Shown: positions 26,647 to 35,884, counted from the stretch's first letter. The stretch is DNA of 64,000 nucleotides from Chryseobacterium cupriresistens (GCF_046614675.1 NZ_JBKKJT010000003.1:558001-622000), one strand, 5' to 3'. Program-made: numbers and translations. The notes: a model not told the origin generated them from the letters alone.

Positions 26647-27987
26647 ATGAAAAGCTTTTTAAAACTTCAATGTATTGCGGCCGCAGTCTTTCTTATTTCG
26701 TGTACCAATAATAATGACGAAAGCGCACCCGTTTTTCCGGAGGGAAGTACAGAATTTGTGAATCTATGGGTTCAGGACAGTATGAAACGGTATTATTACT
26801 GGGCAGATGAGATGCCTGCAAAACCGGATTATCAGCTTCCTGTAAAAGATTTTTTCAAAAGTCTGCTGTCTCCCAAAGATCGGTTTTCTTTTATGGTGAA
26901 TACGGAAGATTCTTCTTCTTATCCACGTTCGATAAGGAATATGTACGGTTTTGATTATACCATTGTTCAGCTTGCTAATAATGAAGTGGTTACTGTAGTG
27001 AAGCTGGTGCTCCAAAATTCCCCGGCTTTCAATGCAGGGCTGGAGAGAGGAATGATCATTACCAAAGTCAATGGAAAAGTAATGACAGCCGCGAATGCCG
27101 AAGCAATGGCTTCATTCATTAAAGACCAGACGGTTGTAGAGCTTACCGTTGGAAAGTGGCAAAACGGAAGCGTTACGGATGAAAAAAACATCACCGTTTA
27201 CTATGGTTTCTCTTTTGAACAGCCTGTTTTATCCAAAGTTTTTGAAAAAAATGGTAAAAAAGTAGGTTATATGTACATCTATGATTTCCCTGACGGAATG
27301 ACTCAAACGCTATATCAAAAGTTTGGGGAATTGAAGGCCGCCGGAGTAAAGGAATTAATTCTGGATCTTCGATACAATTATGGAGGTTCGGTGTCATCTG
27401 CTGCAGCTCTTTGCTCCCTGATTCCTTCAGGATTATCATCCGGTTCACCGTTCATCATTTTTAAAGGAAATAAAAACGGAGGGGAAGTAAAAAGAACATT
27501 TGCCCAACAGATTGCTTACGATCCCAAAGCTTTGGACTTTACAACTTTGCGTGCGAATGCTTTGGGATTGCAGAAAGTTTTTATCCTCACATCGAACAGT
27601 ACGGCATCTGCCGCCGAGATTGTTGTGAATAATCTCAAACCTTATATGCAGGTGATTCAGATAGGAGATACTACGCTGGGAAAAGATATGGCAGGATTTG
27701 TTGTGGAAGACAAACGTAAACCCAGAAAAATTTCCTGGCAGATTCATCCGGTGATTTATAAAGTCTTTAATGCCAGCGGAGCCGGAGAATACAGTAGTGG
27801 AATTTCCCCGCAGAGCAATGTCAATGAATTTGCCGGACTGCCATTATTACCTTTGGGAGATCCCAATGAAACCCTTATTTCTTCTGCACTTAACGGAGGT
27901 TATTTCAAATCAGCAGACCACGAAAAGAATGGAAATATCAAAATTTTATTTCAGAGTGACGTGCCTCCGGTTATGATGGAGAAATAA
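26647..27987 (+). CDS. S41 family (C-terminal-processing-type) peptidase, lipoprotein
   Basis: A 446-residue lipoprotein protease: signal 'CIAAAVFLISC', a PDZ domain ('SPAFNAGLERGMIITKVNGK', about residues 120-150) and an S41 catalytic domain. The nucleophile is in 'LTSNSTASAAEIVVN' and the general-base lysine is in 'TTLGKDMAGF'; 'LILDLRYNYGGSVSSAAAL' is the family's core strand. ATG 26647 is used (TTG at 26641 is upstream). It may process surface proteins of the receptor locus. Coupled to the small lipoprotein gene upstream. Confidence 0.88.
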   Translation: MKSFLKLQCIAAAVFLISCTNNNDESAPVFPEGSTEFVNLWVQDSMKRYYYWADEMPAKPDYQLPVKDFFKSLLSPKDRFSFMVNTEDSSSYPRSIRNMYGFDYTIVQLANNEVVTVVKLVLQNSPAFNAGLERGMIITKVNGKVMTAANAEAMASFIKDQTVVELTVGKWQNGSVTDEKNITVYYGFSFEQPVLSKVFEKNGKKVGYMYIYDFPDGMTQTLYQKFGELKAAGVKELILDLRYNYGGSVSSAAALCSLIPSGLSSGSPFIIFKGNKNGGEVKRTFAQQIAYDPKALDFTTLRANALGLQKVFILTSNSTASAAEIVVNNLKPYMQVIQIGDTTLGKDMAGFVVEDKRKPRKISWQIHPVIYKVFNASGAGEYSSGISPQSNVNEFAGLPLLPLGDPNETLISSALNGGYFKSADHEKNGNIKILFQSDVPPVMMEK

Positions 27988-28068
27988 GCTGGATTCAAAA
28001 AACAAAAAATAATATAAAAAATATCTTTATCCTTTACCCATTCACAAAATAACTAAAATGATAAAATC

Positions 28069-28338
28069 ATGCAGGGAATAGAACCAAAACTTCACATGAA
28101 CCTGACCAGCCGTATTGAATATTACCGTCTGCTGATAGAAGCTGCAGAAGATCCTGAAAGCCAGCCTTCAGAGGTTATTACTCAGATTTCAGAACTGGGA
28201 CATCTGTACGAAGAGTATCTGCTTAACAAGAAAAATTTGGAAAACAGCATCAAAAACTACCGTGCCTATCATAACGATTTGAGAAAAAAGCTCACGTCAA
28301 GACTTAGGGAGCTCAGAAGAAAGGATAGACAGAAATAA
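28069..28338 (+). CDS. Small helical protein of unknown function
   Basis: An 89-residue, strongly charged, all-helical protein ('MNLTSRIEYYRLLIEAAEDP', ending in 'RLRELRRKDRQK'), with no signal peptide, membrane segment or cysteine. It has a credible start after an AT-rich leader and coding-like codon use. I do not recognise a family. It is followed by a membrane hydroxylase gene in the same direction. Confidence 0.6.
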   Translation: MQGIEPKLHMNLTSRIEYYRLLIEAAEDPESQPSEVITQISELGHLYEEYLLNKKNLENSIKNYRAYHNDLRKKLTSRLRELRRKDRQK

Positions 28339-28418
28339 AGCCCGGAATGTACTTTATCGGTTGGTTTTACGGTGAAATTCATATCTTTATGACCACTAAG
28401 CTGAAGGATGAAAAACTT

Positions 28419-29141
28419 ATGAATTTTAACCCAACAGAACTTTCCGGTTATTTACAGGTATTCTGGCAGTTTTCCTGGCCACAATGGTTGATATTCAGTC
28501 TGATCGTTAATATTTTCCTATATCTGTTTTCGATAGGGTTGTATATTTTTATCGAAAAGACTTGCCGTAAAAGTCAGTTGCAGGAGAAGAATCATCCTGT
28601 TACCCGATCTGACTTTTATCTTAGTCTGCTTACCATAGGATGTAACAGTTTTGTTATGCTTTTGGGGGCTTTTTTATGGAAAAAAGGATGGATTGTGCCG
28701 GGGCAGACAGAATCAGTAATTGGAATAATAGCGGAAGTAGCTGTTTTACTCCTCTTAATGGATTTTCTGATGTATTTATTTCATTTTGCAGCACATTTAC
28801 CTTTGGTCTATAAAGTTCTACACGGAAAACACCATGAACATATCAGTACCAACTTTTTAAGTCTTTTTGTTCTGCATCCTTTGGAAACCATAGGGTTTGG
28901 ACTGATGATGCTGGTTTTACTTGTAGGCCATGATTTTTCTGTGATTTCGATTTCAATATATCTTTTGCTTAATCTCATCTGGGGAACGATAGGACACTTG
29001 AACAGAGAGTTTTTTCCATCCTCTTTTGACCGTTTCTTTGTGGGAACAACGAGGTTTCATAACCAGCACCATTTGGATGAAAGTAAAAACTTTGGGTTTT
29101 ATACTTCGATATGGGACAGGTTATTCGGGACATATAAGTAA
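28419..29141 (+). CDS. Sterol desaturase/fatty acid hydroxylase superfamily protein
   Basis: A roughly 240-residue membrane protein of the fatty acid hydroxylase superfamily. The diiron histidine motifs are in order: 'HFAAH' (HxxxH), 'HGKHHEH' (HxxHH-type), and 'HNQHH' near the C-terminus. At least four hydrophobic helices precede or surround them ('WPQWLIFSLIVNIFLYLFSI', 'FVMLLGAFLWKKGW', 'LLMDFLMYLFHFAA'). It would use O2 and reduced carrier to hydroxylate a lipid. Candidate starts are ATG 28347, 28389 and 28419; I choose 28419, where the typical sequence begins, with moderate certainty. Confidence 0.82.
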   Translation: MNFNPTELSGYLQVFWQFSWPQWLIFSLIVNIFLYLFSIGLYIFIEKTCRKSQLQEKNHPVTRSDFYLSLLTIGCNSFVMLLGAFLWKKGWIVPGQTESVIGIIAEVAVLLLLMDFLMYLFHFAAHLPLVYKVLHGKHHEHISTNFLSLFVLHPLETIGFGLMMLVLLVGHDFSVISISIYLLLNLIWGTIGHLNREFFPSSFDRFFVGTTRFHNQHHLDESKNFGFYTSIWDRLFGTYK

Positions 29142-29150
29142 CTATGGATA

Positions 29151-29573
29151 CTACAGTTTTATATTATTCAAAACTTTACCCAGCAGATAATTAAAGTTTT
29201 TTAATTCTTCAGAGGTAAGTATGGAAGCCGTCTGATGAGTGATAGCCTTACGGAAAGTTTCAGAATTATCTACAATAAACCTTCCTTTATCCGTTACTGA
29301 AAGATTGAATTTCCTGTGGTCTGCTTTCTCTTGTTCCCGGACAATCAAATCTTGACCGATCAGAAATTTCAGCTGTTTTGAAATGGCTGCCTGGCTAATG
29401 TTGAAAGCCAGTGATATTTCCCTTCCTGTTGCTGTTCCTTTCCTCATAATAAATTCAATAATATTATAATGAGCAGCAGTTACTCCGTTAATGTCACCCC
29501 GGTTCATATGAGCCAGAATAAGGCATTGGAAATCAGTAAATGTGTTAAAAAATTCTTTTTCAATGAGTTTCAT
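29151..29573 (-). CDS. MarR family transcriptional regulator
   Basis: A 140-residue MarR-type winged-helix repressor ('TGREISLAFNISQAAISKQL' recognition helix, wing 'KADHRKFNLSVTDKGR'). It is divergent from a UvrA-like ABC ATPase gene with only 51 bases between start codons, and that gap holds two TTAAC-N3-GTTAA palindromes. It therefore probably represses itself and the ABC gene until a small-molecule ligand binds. Its own -7 box ends 2 bases before the ATG, which implies a leaderless mRNA. Confidence 0.9.
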   Translation of the reverse strand: MKLIEKEFFNTFTDFQCLILAHMNRGDINGVTAAHYNIIEFIMRKGTATGREISLAFNISQAAISKQLKFLIGQDLIVREQEKADHRKFNLSVTDKGRFIVDNSETFRKAITHQTASILTSEELKNFNYLLGKVLNNIKL

Positions 29574-29575
29574 TA

Positions 29576-29608
29576 CAAATATGCTTAACTTAGTTAAATA
29601 TTAACAAA
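29576..29608 (-). promoter_or_regulatory. marR-type gene promoter
   Basis: On the minus strand: -33 TTTG (29605-29608), 21-base spacer, -7 CATATTTG (29576-29583; C instead of T at the first position). The start codon is at 29573, so transcription should begin at or beside the ATG. The spacer and -33 box contain the palindromic operators. Confidence 0.55.
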
Positions 29609-29613
29609 GTTAA
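29585..29613. promoter_or_regulatory. Tandem palindromic MarR operators
   Basis: Two perfect TTAAC-N3-GTTAA palindromes (29585-29597 with TTA, 29601-29613 with AAA) separated by 3 bases, centres 16 bp apart. They lie between the divergent MarR and UvrA-like genes and overlap the MarR promoter. Confidence 0.72.
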
Positions 29614-29624
29614 ACATTTTTATC

Positions 29625-31874
29625 ATGGAAAATATAGAAATTACGAACGCTCGTCAGAATAATCTCAAAAATATTTCCATAAAAATTCCAAAGTACAAGA
29701 TCGTGGTTTTTACGGGAGTATCGGGATCCGGAAAATCATCTTTGGTCTTTGAAACGATTGGAGCTGAAGCACAAAGACAGATTAATGAGACCCAGAACAG
29801 CTTTATCAGAAACCGCCTGCAGCATTATGGCCTTCCGGATGTAGATAAAATTGAAAACCTTAATGTTCCAATCATTATCAATCAAAAACGGTTGGGCGGA
29901 AATGCCAGATCTACGGTGGGAACGGCAGCGGACGTGTCTGCTTCTTTAAGACTTTTGTTTTCCAGAATGGGAGAGCCGTTTGTAGGATATTCCAATGTAT
30001 TTTCATTCAATCACCCGCAGGGAATGTGTCCTGAATGTGAAGGATTGGGATTTGTTCAGACATTGAATGTGAATACCTTGATTGATCGTGAAAAATCTTT
30101 AAACGAAGGTGCAGTCCGTTTCCCAACTTTTCAACCTGGAGGATGGCGTTTAACAAGATATACTTTGTCAGGCTATTTCGATAATGATAAAAAACTAAAG
30201 GATTTCACCGATAAAGAATGGGAAACTTTGCTGTATGCACCGGAGCACAAACCTAAACATCCACATAAAGAATGGGGAAAAACGGTAAAATATGAAGGTA
30301 TTGTTCCAAGAATTGAAAAAGCATTTCTGAAAAAAGATTCTAAAGAAAACATCACAAGAAAAGACGCCCTGAAGAATATTGTGATTACCAAAACCTGTCC
30401 GTCTTGCCAGGGAAAACGTCTGAATGAAAAAATCCTGTCCTGTAAAATTCAGGGAATGAATATCGCAGACTGTATGACTCTTTCTGTAGATGAATTACTG
30501 GAATTTATCAGTTCTCTGGACTCCGGTGCCTATGAAGTTATTATTAAGGAGCTTTCCGCAAAGCTGCAGAATATCATTACGATAGGATTGCAGTATCTGA
30601 CTCTTGACAGAAGTACCAACACGCTTTCTGGAGGAGAATCTCAGCGTATAAAAATGGTGAGGAGTTTGGGAAACAGCCTGGTAGATCTGTTGTATATTTT
30701 TGATGAACCCAGTATTGGACTTCATCCGAAGGATCTGCAGAATATCATCACTATCATTCAGCAGATCAGAGACAAAGGAAACTCTGTTTTAATCGTTGAG
30801 CATGATCCGGATCTGATCAAAATGGCGGACAGGGTGATTGATATTGGCCCCGGTTCAGGAAGAAACGGAGGAGAAGTGATCTATGACGGGGCGTTTAAAG
30901 ATTTAAAAAAATCGGTAGGTAAAACAGGTTCTTATTTCGCAACAAAACCTTCCATCAAACAAGAATTCAGAAAACCTGATGGCTATCTGGAAATTAAAAA
31001 TGCCAACAGATATAATCTTAAAAATGTGACGGTAAATATTCCGACAGGAGTAATTACAGTGGTTACCGGAGTGGCAGGATCCGGCAAAAGTACCCTGATA
31101 AATCGTATTCTCCCGGAACTCTATCCGGATGTAACTATTATTGATCAATCTTTGTTTGCTGCAAGTGCCCGCTCCAATTTGCTTACTTATCTCGGAATAT
31201 CAGATATTGTACGTAAGCTTTTTGCACAATCTAACCATGTTTCAGATAAACTCTTCAGCAGAAACAGTGACGGAGCCTGTAAAAACTGTAAAGGTTTGGG
31301 AATAGAAAAGATTGACCTGGCTTTTATGGATGATATTGAGCAGCCATGCGAGGTTTGCGGAGGTTCAGGATTTGATCCTGATGTACTTCAATATACCTAC
31401 AGCGGAAAAACAATTGCAGAAGTCATGAGCATGACAGTTTCTGAGGCCGCTGATTTTTTTAAGGAAGAATTGGTGCTCAGAAATTTTGATCTGCTGATAC
31501 AATTAGGACTAGATTATCTGACATTAGGACAAAGACTGGACAGCTTTTCCGGAGGCGAAAGACAACGCCTGAAACTGACAAGAGAACTGAAAAATACCAA
31601 TCAGATCATTATTCTTGATGAACCGAGCACAGGACTGCATCCAAGTGATACTCAAAAGCTTCTTAGGTTTTTTAATGGTCTTGCAGATCAGAATAATACG
31701 CTGATTGTTATCGAACACAATCTTGATATTATTTCTCAGGCAGACTGGATTATTGATATGGGACCGGGCGCAGGAAAATTTGGAGGTGAAGTATTGTTTG
31801 AAGGAACTCCGGTGGATCTTTTGAAAAATAAAAAATCATTCACTGCAGAGTTTTTGAGGAAACATATCCAATAA
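29625..31874 (+). CDS. UvrA-like ABC ATPase (DrrC-type)
   Basis: A 749-residue duplicated ABC ATPase of the excinuclease-UvrA class. Walker A: 'GVSGSGKSS' and 'GVAGSGKST'; signatures 'LSGGESQRI' and 'FSGGERQRL'; Walker B 'FDEPSIGLH' and 'LDEPSTGLH'. Zinc-type CxxC pairs remain ('CPECEGLGF', 'CPSCQGKRL', 'CKNCKGLG', 'CEVCGGSGF'). It is about 190 residues shorter than canonical UvrA (about 940), like the stand-alone DrrC-type proteins linked to resistance against DNA-binding drugs. Control by a MarR regulator fits drug-inducible expression. Not the housekeeping UvrA. Confidence 0.85.
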   Translation: MENIEITNARQNNLKNISIKIPKYKIVVFTGVSGSGKSSLVFETIGAEAQRQINETQNSFIRNRLQHYGLPDVDKIENLNVPIIINQKRLGGNARSTVGTAADVSASLRLLFSRMGEPFVGYSNVFSFNHPQGMCPECEGLGFVQTLNVNTLIDREKSLNEGAVRFPTFQPGGWRLTRYTLSGYFDNDKKLKDFTDKEWETLLYAPEHKPKHPHKEWGKTVKYEGIVPRIEKAFLKKDSKENITRKDALKNIVITKTCPSCQGKRLNEKILSCKIQGMNIADCMTLSVDELLEFISSLDSGAYEVIIKELSAKLQNIITIGLQYLTLDRSTNTLSGGESQRIKMVRSLGNSLVDLLYIFDEPSIGLHPKDLQNIITIIQQIRDKGNSVLIVEHDPDLIKMADRVIDIGPGSGRNGGEVIYDGAFKDLKKSVGKTGSYFATKPSIKQEFRKPDGYLEIKNANRYNLKNVTVNIPTGVITVVTGVAGSGKSTLINRILPELYPDVTIIDQSLFAASARSNLLTYLGISDIVRKLFAQSNHVSDKLFSRNSDGACKNCKGLGIEKIDLAFMDDIEQPCEVCGGSGFDPDVLQYTYSGKTIAEVMSMTVSEAADFFKEELVLRNFDLLIQLGLDYLTLGQRLDSFSGGERQRLKLTRELKNTNQIIILDEPSTGLHPSDTQKLLRFFNGLADQNNTLIVIEHNLDIISQADWIIDMGPGAGKFGGEVLFEGTPVDLLKNKKSFTAEFLRKHIQ

Positions 31875-31886
31875 AAACAAAAGAAA

Positions 31887-31960
31887 AGCATTAAGTTGAA
31901 CTGAACCATGAGATTGCTTCACCTATGGTTCGCAATGACAGTACAGTTCAACTTAATGCT
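31887..31960. repeat. 74-bp palindromic intergenic element
   Basis: Perfect 17-bp terminal inverted repeats (31887-31903 and 31944-31960) flank a 40-base middle that has AACCAT/ATGGTT and ATTGC/GCAAT pairings. The inner GAGATTGCTTC...GCAATGAC layout resembles the dispersed GTCATTGCGA...GAAGCAATC palindromes seen in many bacterial genomes. It sits between the convergent UvrA-like and phytase genes and may serve as a terminator. Confidence 0.65.
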
Positions 31961-31996
31961 CCTAAAACCTTATCAGCCTTAATGGTTCAAGATTTT

Positions 31997-33031
31997 TTAT
32001 TTTCCAGCCTTTACCGCAGATTTAATGGCTTTTTCAATCACTCTCCAGTCATAATAATGAAATACTCTGCCATTGCTCATCGCAACAAAAACGCCTTTCG
32101 GGAATTTTGGACCCAAGTTAACATGGGTCACTTCAGAACCATCACTTTCTAATGTAGAAACCGGAATTTCTGCAATTCTCCCCTTTGATTGGTCTTCTCT
32201 TAAGTAGACATTGAAGGTATCATTCTGCTGATTCGAAACCAGAATATAACCTTTCCCTTTATCAGTAGGATAGATGGAAATTCCTTCCACATCAGATTTA
32301 AAATCACCTTTTCCGAAAACAGCTAATTCCTCATTACTTTTTTCCGGATCAGCATAGTATTTGTGAACCCCGAACTGCTCATCAGAATAGTAGATATAGC
32401 CCATTTCGTCATCTACAGCAATGCTTTCAATCTCTTTCAGGCCACTGTATTTTCCGAATTTACGGACAACTTCTCCGGTGATAGAGCCATTTTTCTCCGT
32501 AAGCTTATATTGCCATAGGTAGCCATCAGCAGGACCAGATTTTCTTCCTACAATGACAAATATTTCTTCTGTCTGCGGATTTTTATACATGGAAACTCCC
32601 ATCGGACCACGTTCCGTTTCTCCTTCAAATACAGAGACTTCTCCCACTTCTTTCAGTTCAGGAAGCGAATATAATTTTACTTTGTTCGTTTCCCTTTCCG
32701 TTACGGCAGCGATGTCTGTTTTCTTTCCATTTAAAATAAAACCATATTCAAGATCAACATTGTTGGGACGCTTCAATCCTAATACTTTATGGATGATTTT
32801 TCCGTTAAGATCAAAGGCGTACAAACCTCCATCTGTATCTTTATCTGTTCCGATGATAATACTTTTTGAAGGATCCTGAGAATTGATCCATATGGCAGGA
32901 TCATCTGTATCATGAATCACTGTTTCTGTAATAACGGTAGGTTTTAATTTTTCTATAACTTCTTTCTGCCCTGTACAGCTGACCACAAAAGGAAGAACTG
33001 AAAGAGCCAGTATATAATGTAGGTTTTTCAT
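31997..33031 (-). CDS. Beta-propeller 3-phytase, lipoprotein
   Basis: A 344-residue beta-propeller phytase that removes phosphate from phytate. Signal 'YILALSVLPFVVSC' with lipobox cysteine near residue 19. Family blocks: 'HDTDDPAIWINSQDPSKS', 'IIGTDKDTDGGLYAFDLNGK', 'KRPNNVDLEYGF', 'DVEGISIYPTDKGKGYILVS', with many acidic calcium ligands. It should be anchored in the periplasm or on the surface. The ATG at 33031 lies 7 bases after the stop of the TonB receptor gene; together they form a phytate- or phosphate-scavenging pair. Confidence 0.92.
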   Translation of the reverse strand: MKNLHYILALSVLPFVVSCTGQKEVIEKLKPTVITETVIHDTDDPAIWINSQDPSKSIIIGTDKDTDGGLYAFDLNGKIIHKVLGLKRPNNVDLEYGFILNGKKTDIAAVTERETNKVKLYSLPELKEVGEVSVFEGETERGPMGVSMYKNPQTEEIFVIVGRKSGPADGYLWQYKLTEKNGSITGEVVRKFGKYSGLKEIESIAVDDEMGYIYYSDEQFGVHKYYADPEKSNEELAVFGKGDFKSDVEGISIYPTDKGKGYILVSNQQNDTFNVYLREDQSKGRIAEIPVSTLESDGSEVTHVNLGPKFPKGVFVAMSNGRVFHYYDWRVIEKAIKSAVKAGK

Positions 33032-33038
33032 GTTTATT

Positions 33039-35849
33039 TTAAAAATCAAATTTCACTCCCATTGTAAACCTTGGTCTGTAATATTCAGCCTGTGCGGTTC
33101 TGCTTGGGATTCCCTGGTAGTATCTTAACGGCTGGTTCGTCAGATTATTGGCTTCTGCAAAAACTCTGAGCTGGGTCGTAATCTTGTAGGAAGCATTAGC
33201 ATCAAGGAAAAACTGTTTGTCGTAATAACGGTCATCAAATGCCTTGCCACCAAGCTCATCAATATAATGAGAAGCATAGTTCATGGAAACTCTTGCTGAA
33301 AAACGTTTGTTTTCCCATGAAAGAGATCCGTTGAACATATGAGGAGCAGATCCCGGAAACCCTACATCTGTTCTTTCAATGCCTTCTTCATTGGTAATTC
33401 CTTTTGCTTTGGATTTAGTATAAGTATAGTTGACATACACTCCAAGTCCTTTCCAGAAAGCTCCGGGAATGAAATCAAGCTGTCTTTGCAAAGCAACTTC
33501 AAACCCATAAATATCTACATTGTCACCATTACGCTGCTGGGTAAATTTCCAGTTGCTTTCTCCGGCCGGAATTGGGTTGGTTTGTCCCGCAAAATCATTG
33601 GCAAAGTCATTCGCGGTATAATTTCTTTTGGAATACGTATAAATGAAATCGTTAAGATTTTTATAGAAAACACCTCCGGAAAGAATCCCTACAGACTTGA
33701 AATATTTCTCTGCCATGAAATCAAAATTGTAGGCATAGGTTGCCTTCAGGCCAGGGTTTCCGGCTGCAACGATTTCATCTTCTGAAATAACATTCAGGTA
33801 AGGAACTAAAGAATAATAGTTAGGGCGGGCAAGAGCGGTAGTAAATGCTGCACGAAGTACAAGATCCTGCACCGGAACATATTTGAAGGAAATATTCGGA
33901 AGGACATTGGAATACGTATTGGTATTATTGATTTGCCCTACCAGATCCTTCTCATTCATCACATAGTTTCCGGTGTAATCAATCTGGGTTGTTTCAATAC
34001 GGGCTCCAACGATCATCGATAGTTTATCATTAAAATCCTGATCCCAACGGATATAACCTGCATAAATCTGCTCCTTTGCATTGTAGTTGCTGGAAAGATA
34101 CTTTTCAGGTTTCAGCTTACCATTAAATAAAGTTGGATTGAATAAATCCAATCCGCCAAGGAAGGAAGGATCAACAAATGTTCCCGGAACATAATTTCCC
34201 GGCTGGAAGTTTTCACCATTAAGATGTATGGTTGGTACCGATAAAAGGCTTCCCATATTGTTAACAGGGGTAAAAGCATAGAAATCATTCTCTCTTTCCT
34301 TTTTCTTCAAACGCATGCGGAAACCGGTACGAAGACGTCCTTTTTGCCCATCAATTACAGAAAACGGAAAACGTACATTTACTTTTGCGCCTAATTCTTT
34401 TTCCTGAGTAAAGTTATTGGCATCCGAAAGATCACTCAGTTTATAGCTTCCCGGATTGTCTGCTGCGAGAAGATTGAACATTGGTTTTTCAGGATTGCTA
34501 AGGTCAGGAGCGAAGTTCATTTTGCTGTTTTCAAACTCTATATAACGCTGATGAGGCTTATCTTCACTTGCGATGGCGTAATTGACAGCCCAGTCGAGGT
34601 CAACTTTAGAACCTAATAAATGTTCTCCTCGTAAAGCATAGTTCTGAACTTTTTGTTTTTCCAGACGGGTATTGTCATTATCGGCATCACCTCCTTTGTT
34701 TTGTCTTGTGATACTTCCTTTCCAGTCTGTAATCTCAGTTTCGTCGGCATTATAGACTGGTTTTATTTTATATCCTAAGGCATATCGGTTTTCTTTATCA
34801 TTTCTGAAGTTATACATCGCAGAAGCATAGATCTTGTTTTTGGAATTGAACTCATAATCCATATTGAGATCAAAGCTGTGTCTGATACGGTGTTCATTAT
34901 AATAGCGAACTCCCATTTTGCTTACATAAACCGTTTGGGCAAGATCATTGGCCTGGCTCCATACGGGTTCTATATTGTCCGAACCAAAATTGTTGTTGTT
35001 ATAGGAAAAACTGAATACCGCGCCTAATTTTTTATCCAGAAAACGGTTTCCGTACACAAATCCGGCAGTGTAATTTCCTTTTTCACGGATGGGATTGTAT
35101 CCTCCGGCAACGGTTGCGGAAATCCTCTGTCCGTTCGGGGAAGCCCTGGTAATAAGGTTTACGGAACCTCCGATGGCATCGGCGTCCATATCCGGAGTGA
35201 GGGTTTTATTAACTTCTATAGTAGAAATCATATCGGAAGGGATCAGGTCCATCTGTACATTACGGTTATCTCCTTCAGCAGACGGAATCCGGTCGCCATT
35301 CAGCGTAACGGAGTTCAGATTGGGAGCAAGCCCTCTGATGATAAGGTTTCTGGCTTCACCTTGGTCATTTTGTATCGTAATTCCCGGAACACGTTTCAAA
35401 GCATCTCCGATATTGGCATCCGGAAAACGTCCGATCTGATCAGAAGAAATCACATTGGTAATATTGGCGTTATTTCTTTGTTTATTCAAGGCTCTTGCCT
35501 GATTTTTCAGAGTCGCTCCCGAAACTACAATGGCTGCAATGGATGTCTCTTTCTTGTCGAAAATAATATTCTGACGGGTATTTTTTTCAGGTTCTACCGT
35601 TACAGTATACTCATGCACACCATAACCGAGGTAGTCAATTTTCATGGTATAGCTTCCAGGAGGAACATTCAGAAATACAAAGTTTCCGTGCTCATCCGAA
35701 GTGGTATATATATTTCCCGGGCTTAAAGAGATCTTGGCTCCAGGCAGGGCTATTTTTGAATCATCATTGATATTTCCGGACAAAGAACCGGTTTGTGCAT
35801 AGAAAAAAATAGAGGCACAAAATAAAACAGACGTAAAAATTTTCTTCAC
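33039..35849 (-). CDS. TonB-dependent receptor, phytase partner
   Basis: A 936-residue outer-membrane receptor: signal peptide ('TSVLFCASIFFYAQ'), carboxypeptidase-regulatory-like domain (about residues 20-100, 'ALPGAKISLSPGN', 'PPGSYTMKIDYLGYG'), plug ('IGDALKRVPGITIQNDQGEA', 'NLIIRGLAPNLNSVTLNGDR', 'AIGGSVNLITR') and a beta-barrel ending 'FTMGVKFDF'. No STN domain, so no FecR-type signalling. The frame extends to a TTG at 35900, but a GTG at 35849 begins a normal signal peptide ('KKIFTSV'), so I use it. Operon with the phytase gene; likely imports phytate, a phosphate ester or its metal complex. Confidence 0.88.
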   Translation of the reverse strand: MKKIFTSVLFCASIFFYAQTGSLSGNINDDSKIALPGAKISLSPGNIYTTSDEHGNFVFLNVPPGSYTMKIDYLGYGVHEYTVTVEPEKNTRQNIIFDKKETSIAAIVVSGATLKNQARALNKQRNNANITNVISSDQIGRFPDANIGDALKRVPGITIQNDQGEARNLIIRGLAPNLNSVTLNGDRIPSAEGDNRNVQMDLIPSDMISTIEVNKTLTPDMDADAIGGSVNLITRASPNGQRISATVAGGYNPIREKGNYTAGFVYGNRFLDKKLGAVFSFSYNNNNFGSDNIEPVWSQANDLAQTVYVSKMGVRYYNEHRIRHSFDLNMDYEFNSKNKIYASAMYNFRNDKENRYALGYKIKPVYNADETEITDWKGSITRQNKGGDADNDNTRLEKQKVQNYALRGEHLLGSKVDLDWAVNYAIASEDKPHQRYIEFENSKMNFAPDLSNPEKPMFNLLAADNPGSYKLSDLSDANNFTQEKELGAKVNVRFPFSVIDGQKGRLRTGFRMRLKKKERENDFYAFTPVNNMGSLLSVPTIHLNGENFQPGNYVPGTFVDPSFLGGLDLFNPTLFNGKLKPEKYLSSNYNAKEQIYAGYIRWDQDFNDKLSMIVGARIETTQIDYTGNYVMNEKDLVGQINNTNTYSNVLPNISFKYVPVQDLVLRAAFTTALARPNYYSLVPYLNVISEDEIVAAGNPGLKATYAYNFDFMAEKYFKSVGILSGGVFYKNLNDFIYTYSKRNYTANDFANDFAGQTNPIPAGESNWKFTQQRNGDNVDIYGFEVALQRQLDFIPGAFWKGLGVYVNYTYTKSKAKGITNEEGIERTDVGFPGSAPHMFNGSLSWENKRFSARVSMNYASHYIDELGGKAFDDRYYDKQFFLDANASYKITTQLRVFAEANNLTNQPLRYYQGIPSRTAQAEYYRPRFTMGVKFDF

Positions 35850-35876
35850 TTTTAATATTTTAGATAAAAATAACAG

Positions 35877-35884
35877 CAAAATTA
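35877..35884 (-). promoter_or_regulatory. -7 box of the receptor-phytase operon
   Basis: TAATTTTG on the minus strand, about 27 bases before the GTG start at 35849; this also supports GTG over the upstream TTG at 35900. A TTTG occurs 13 bases upstream, too close for the usual -33 box. Confidence 0.42.

Noticed and set aside
29625..31874. Housekeeping excinuclease subunit UvrA
   Set aside because: 749 residues against about 940 and control by an adjacent MarR gene point to a DrrC-like paralogue.
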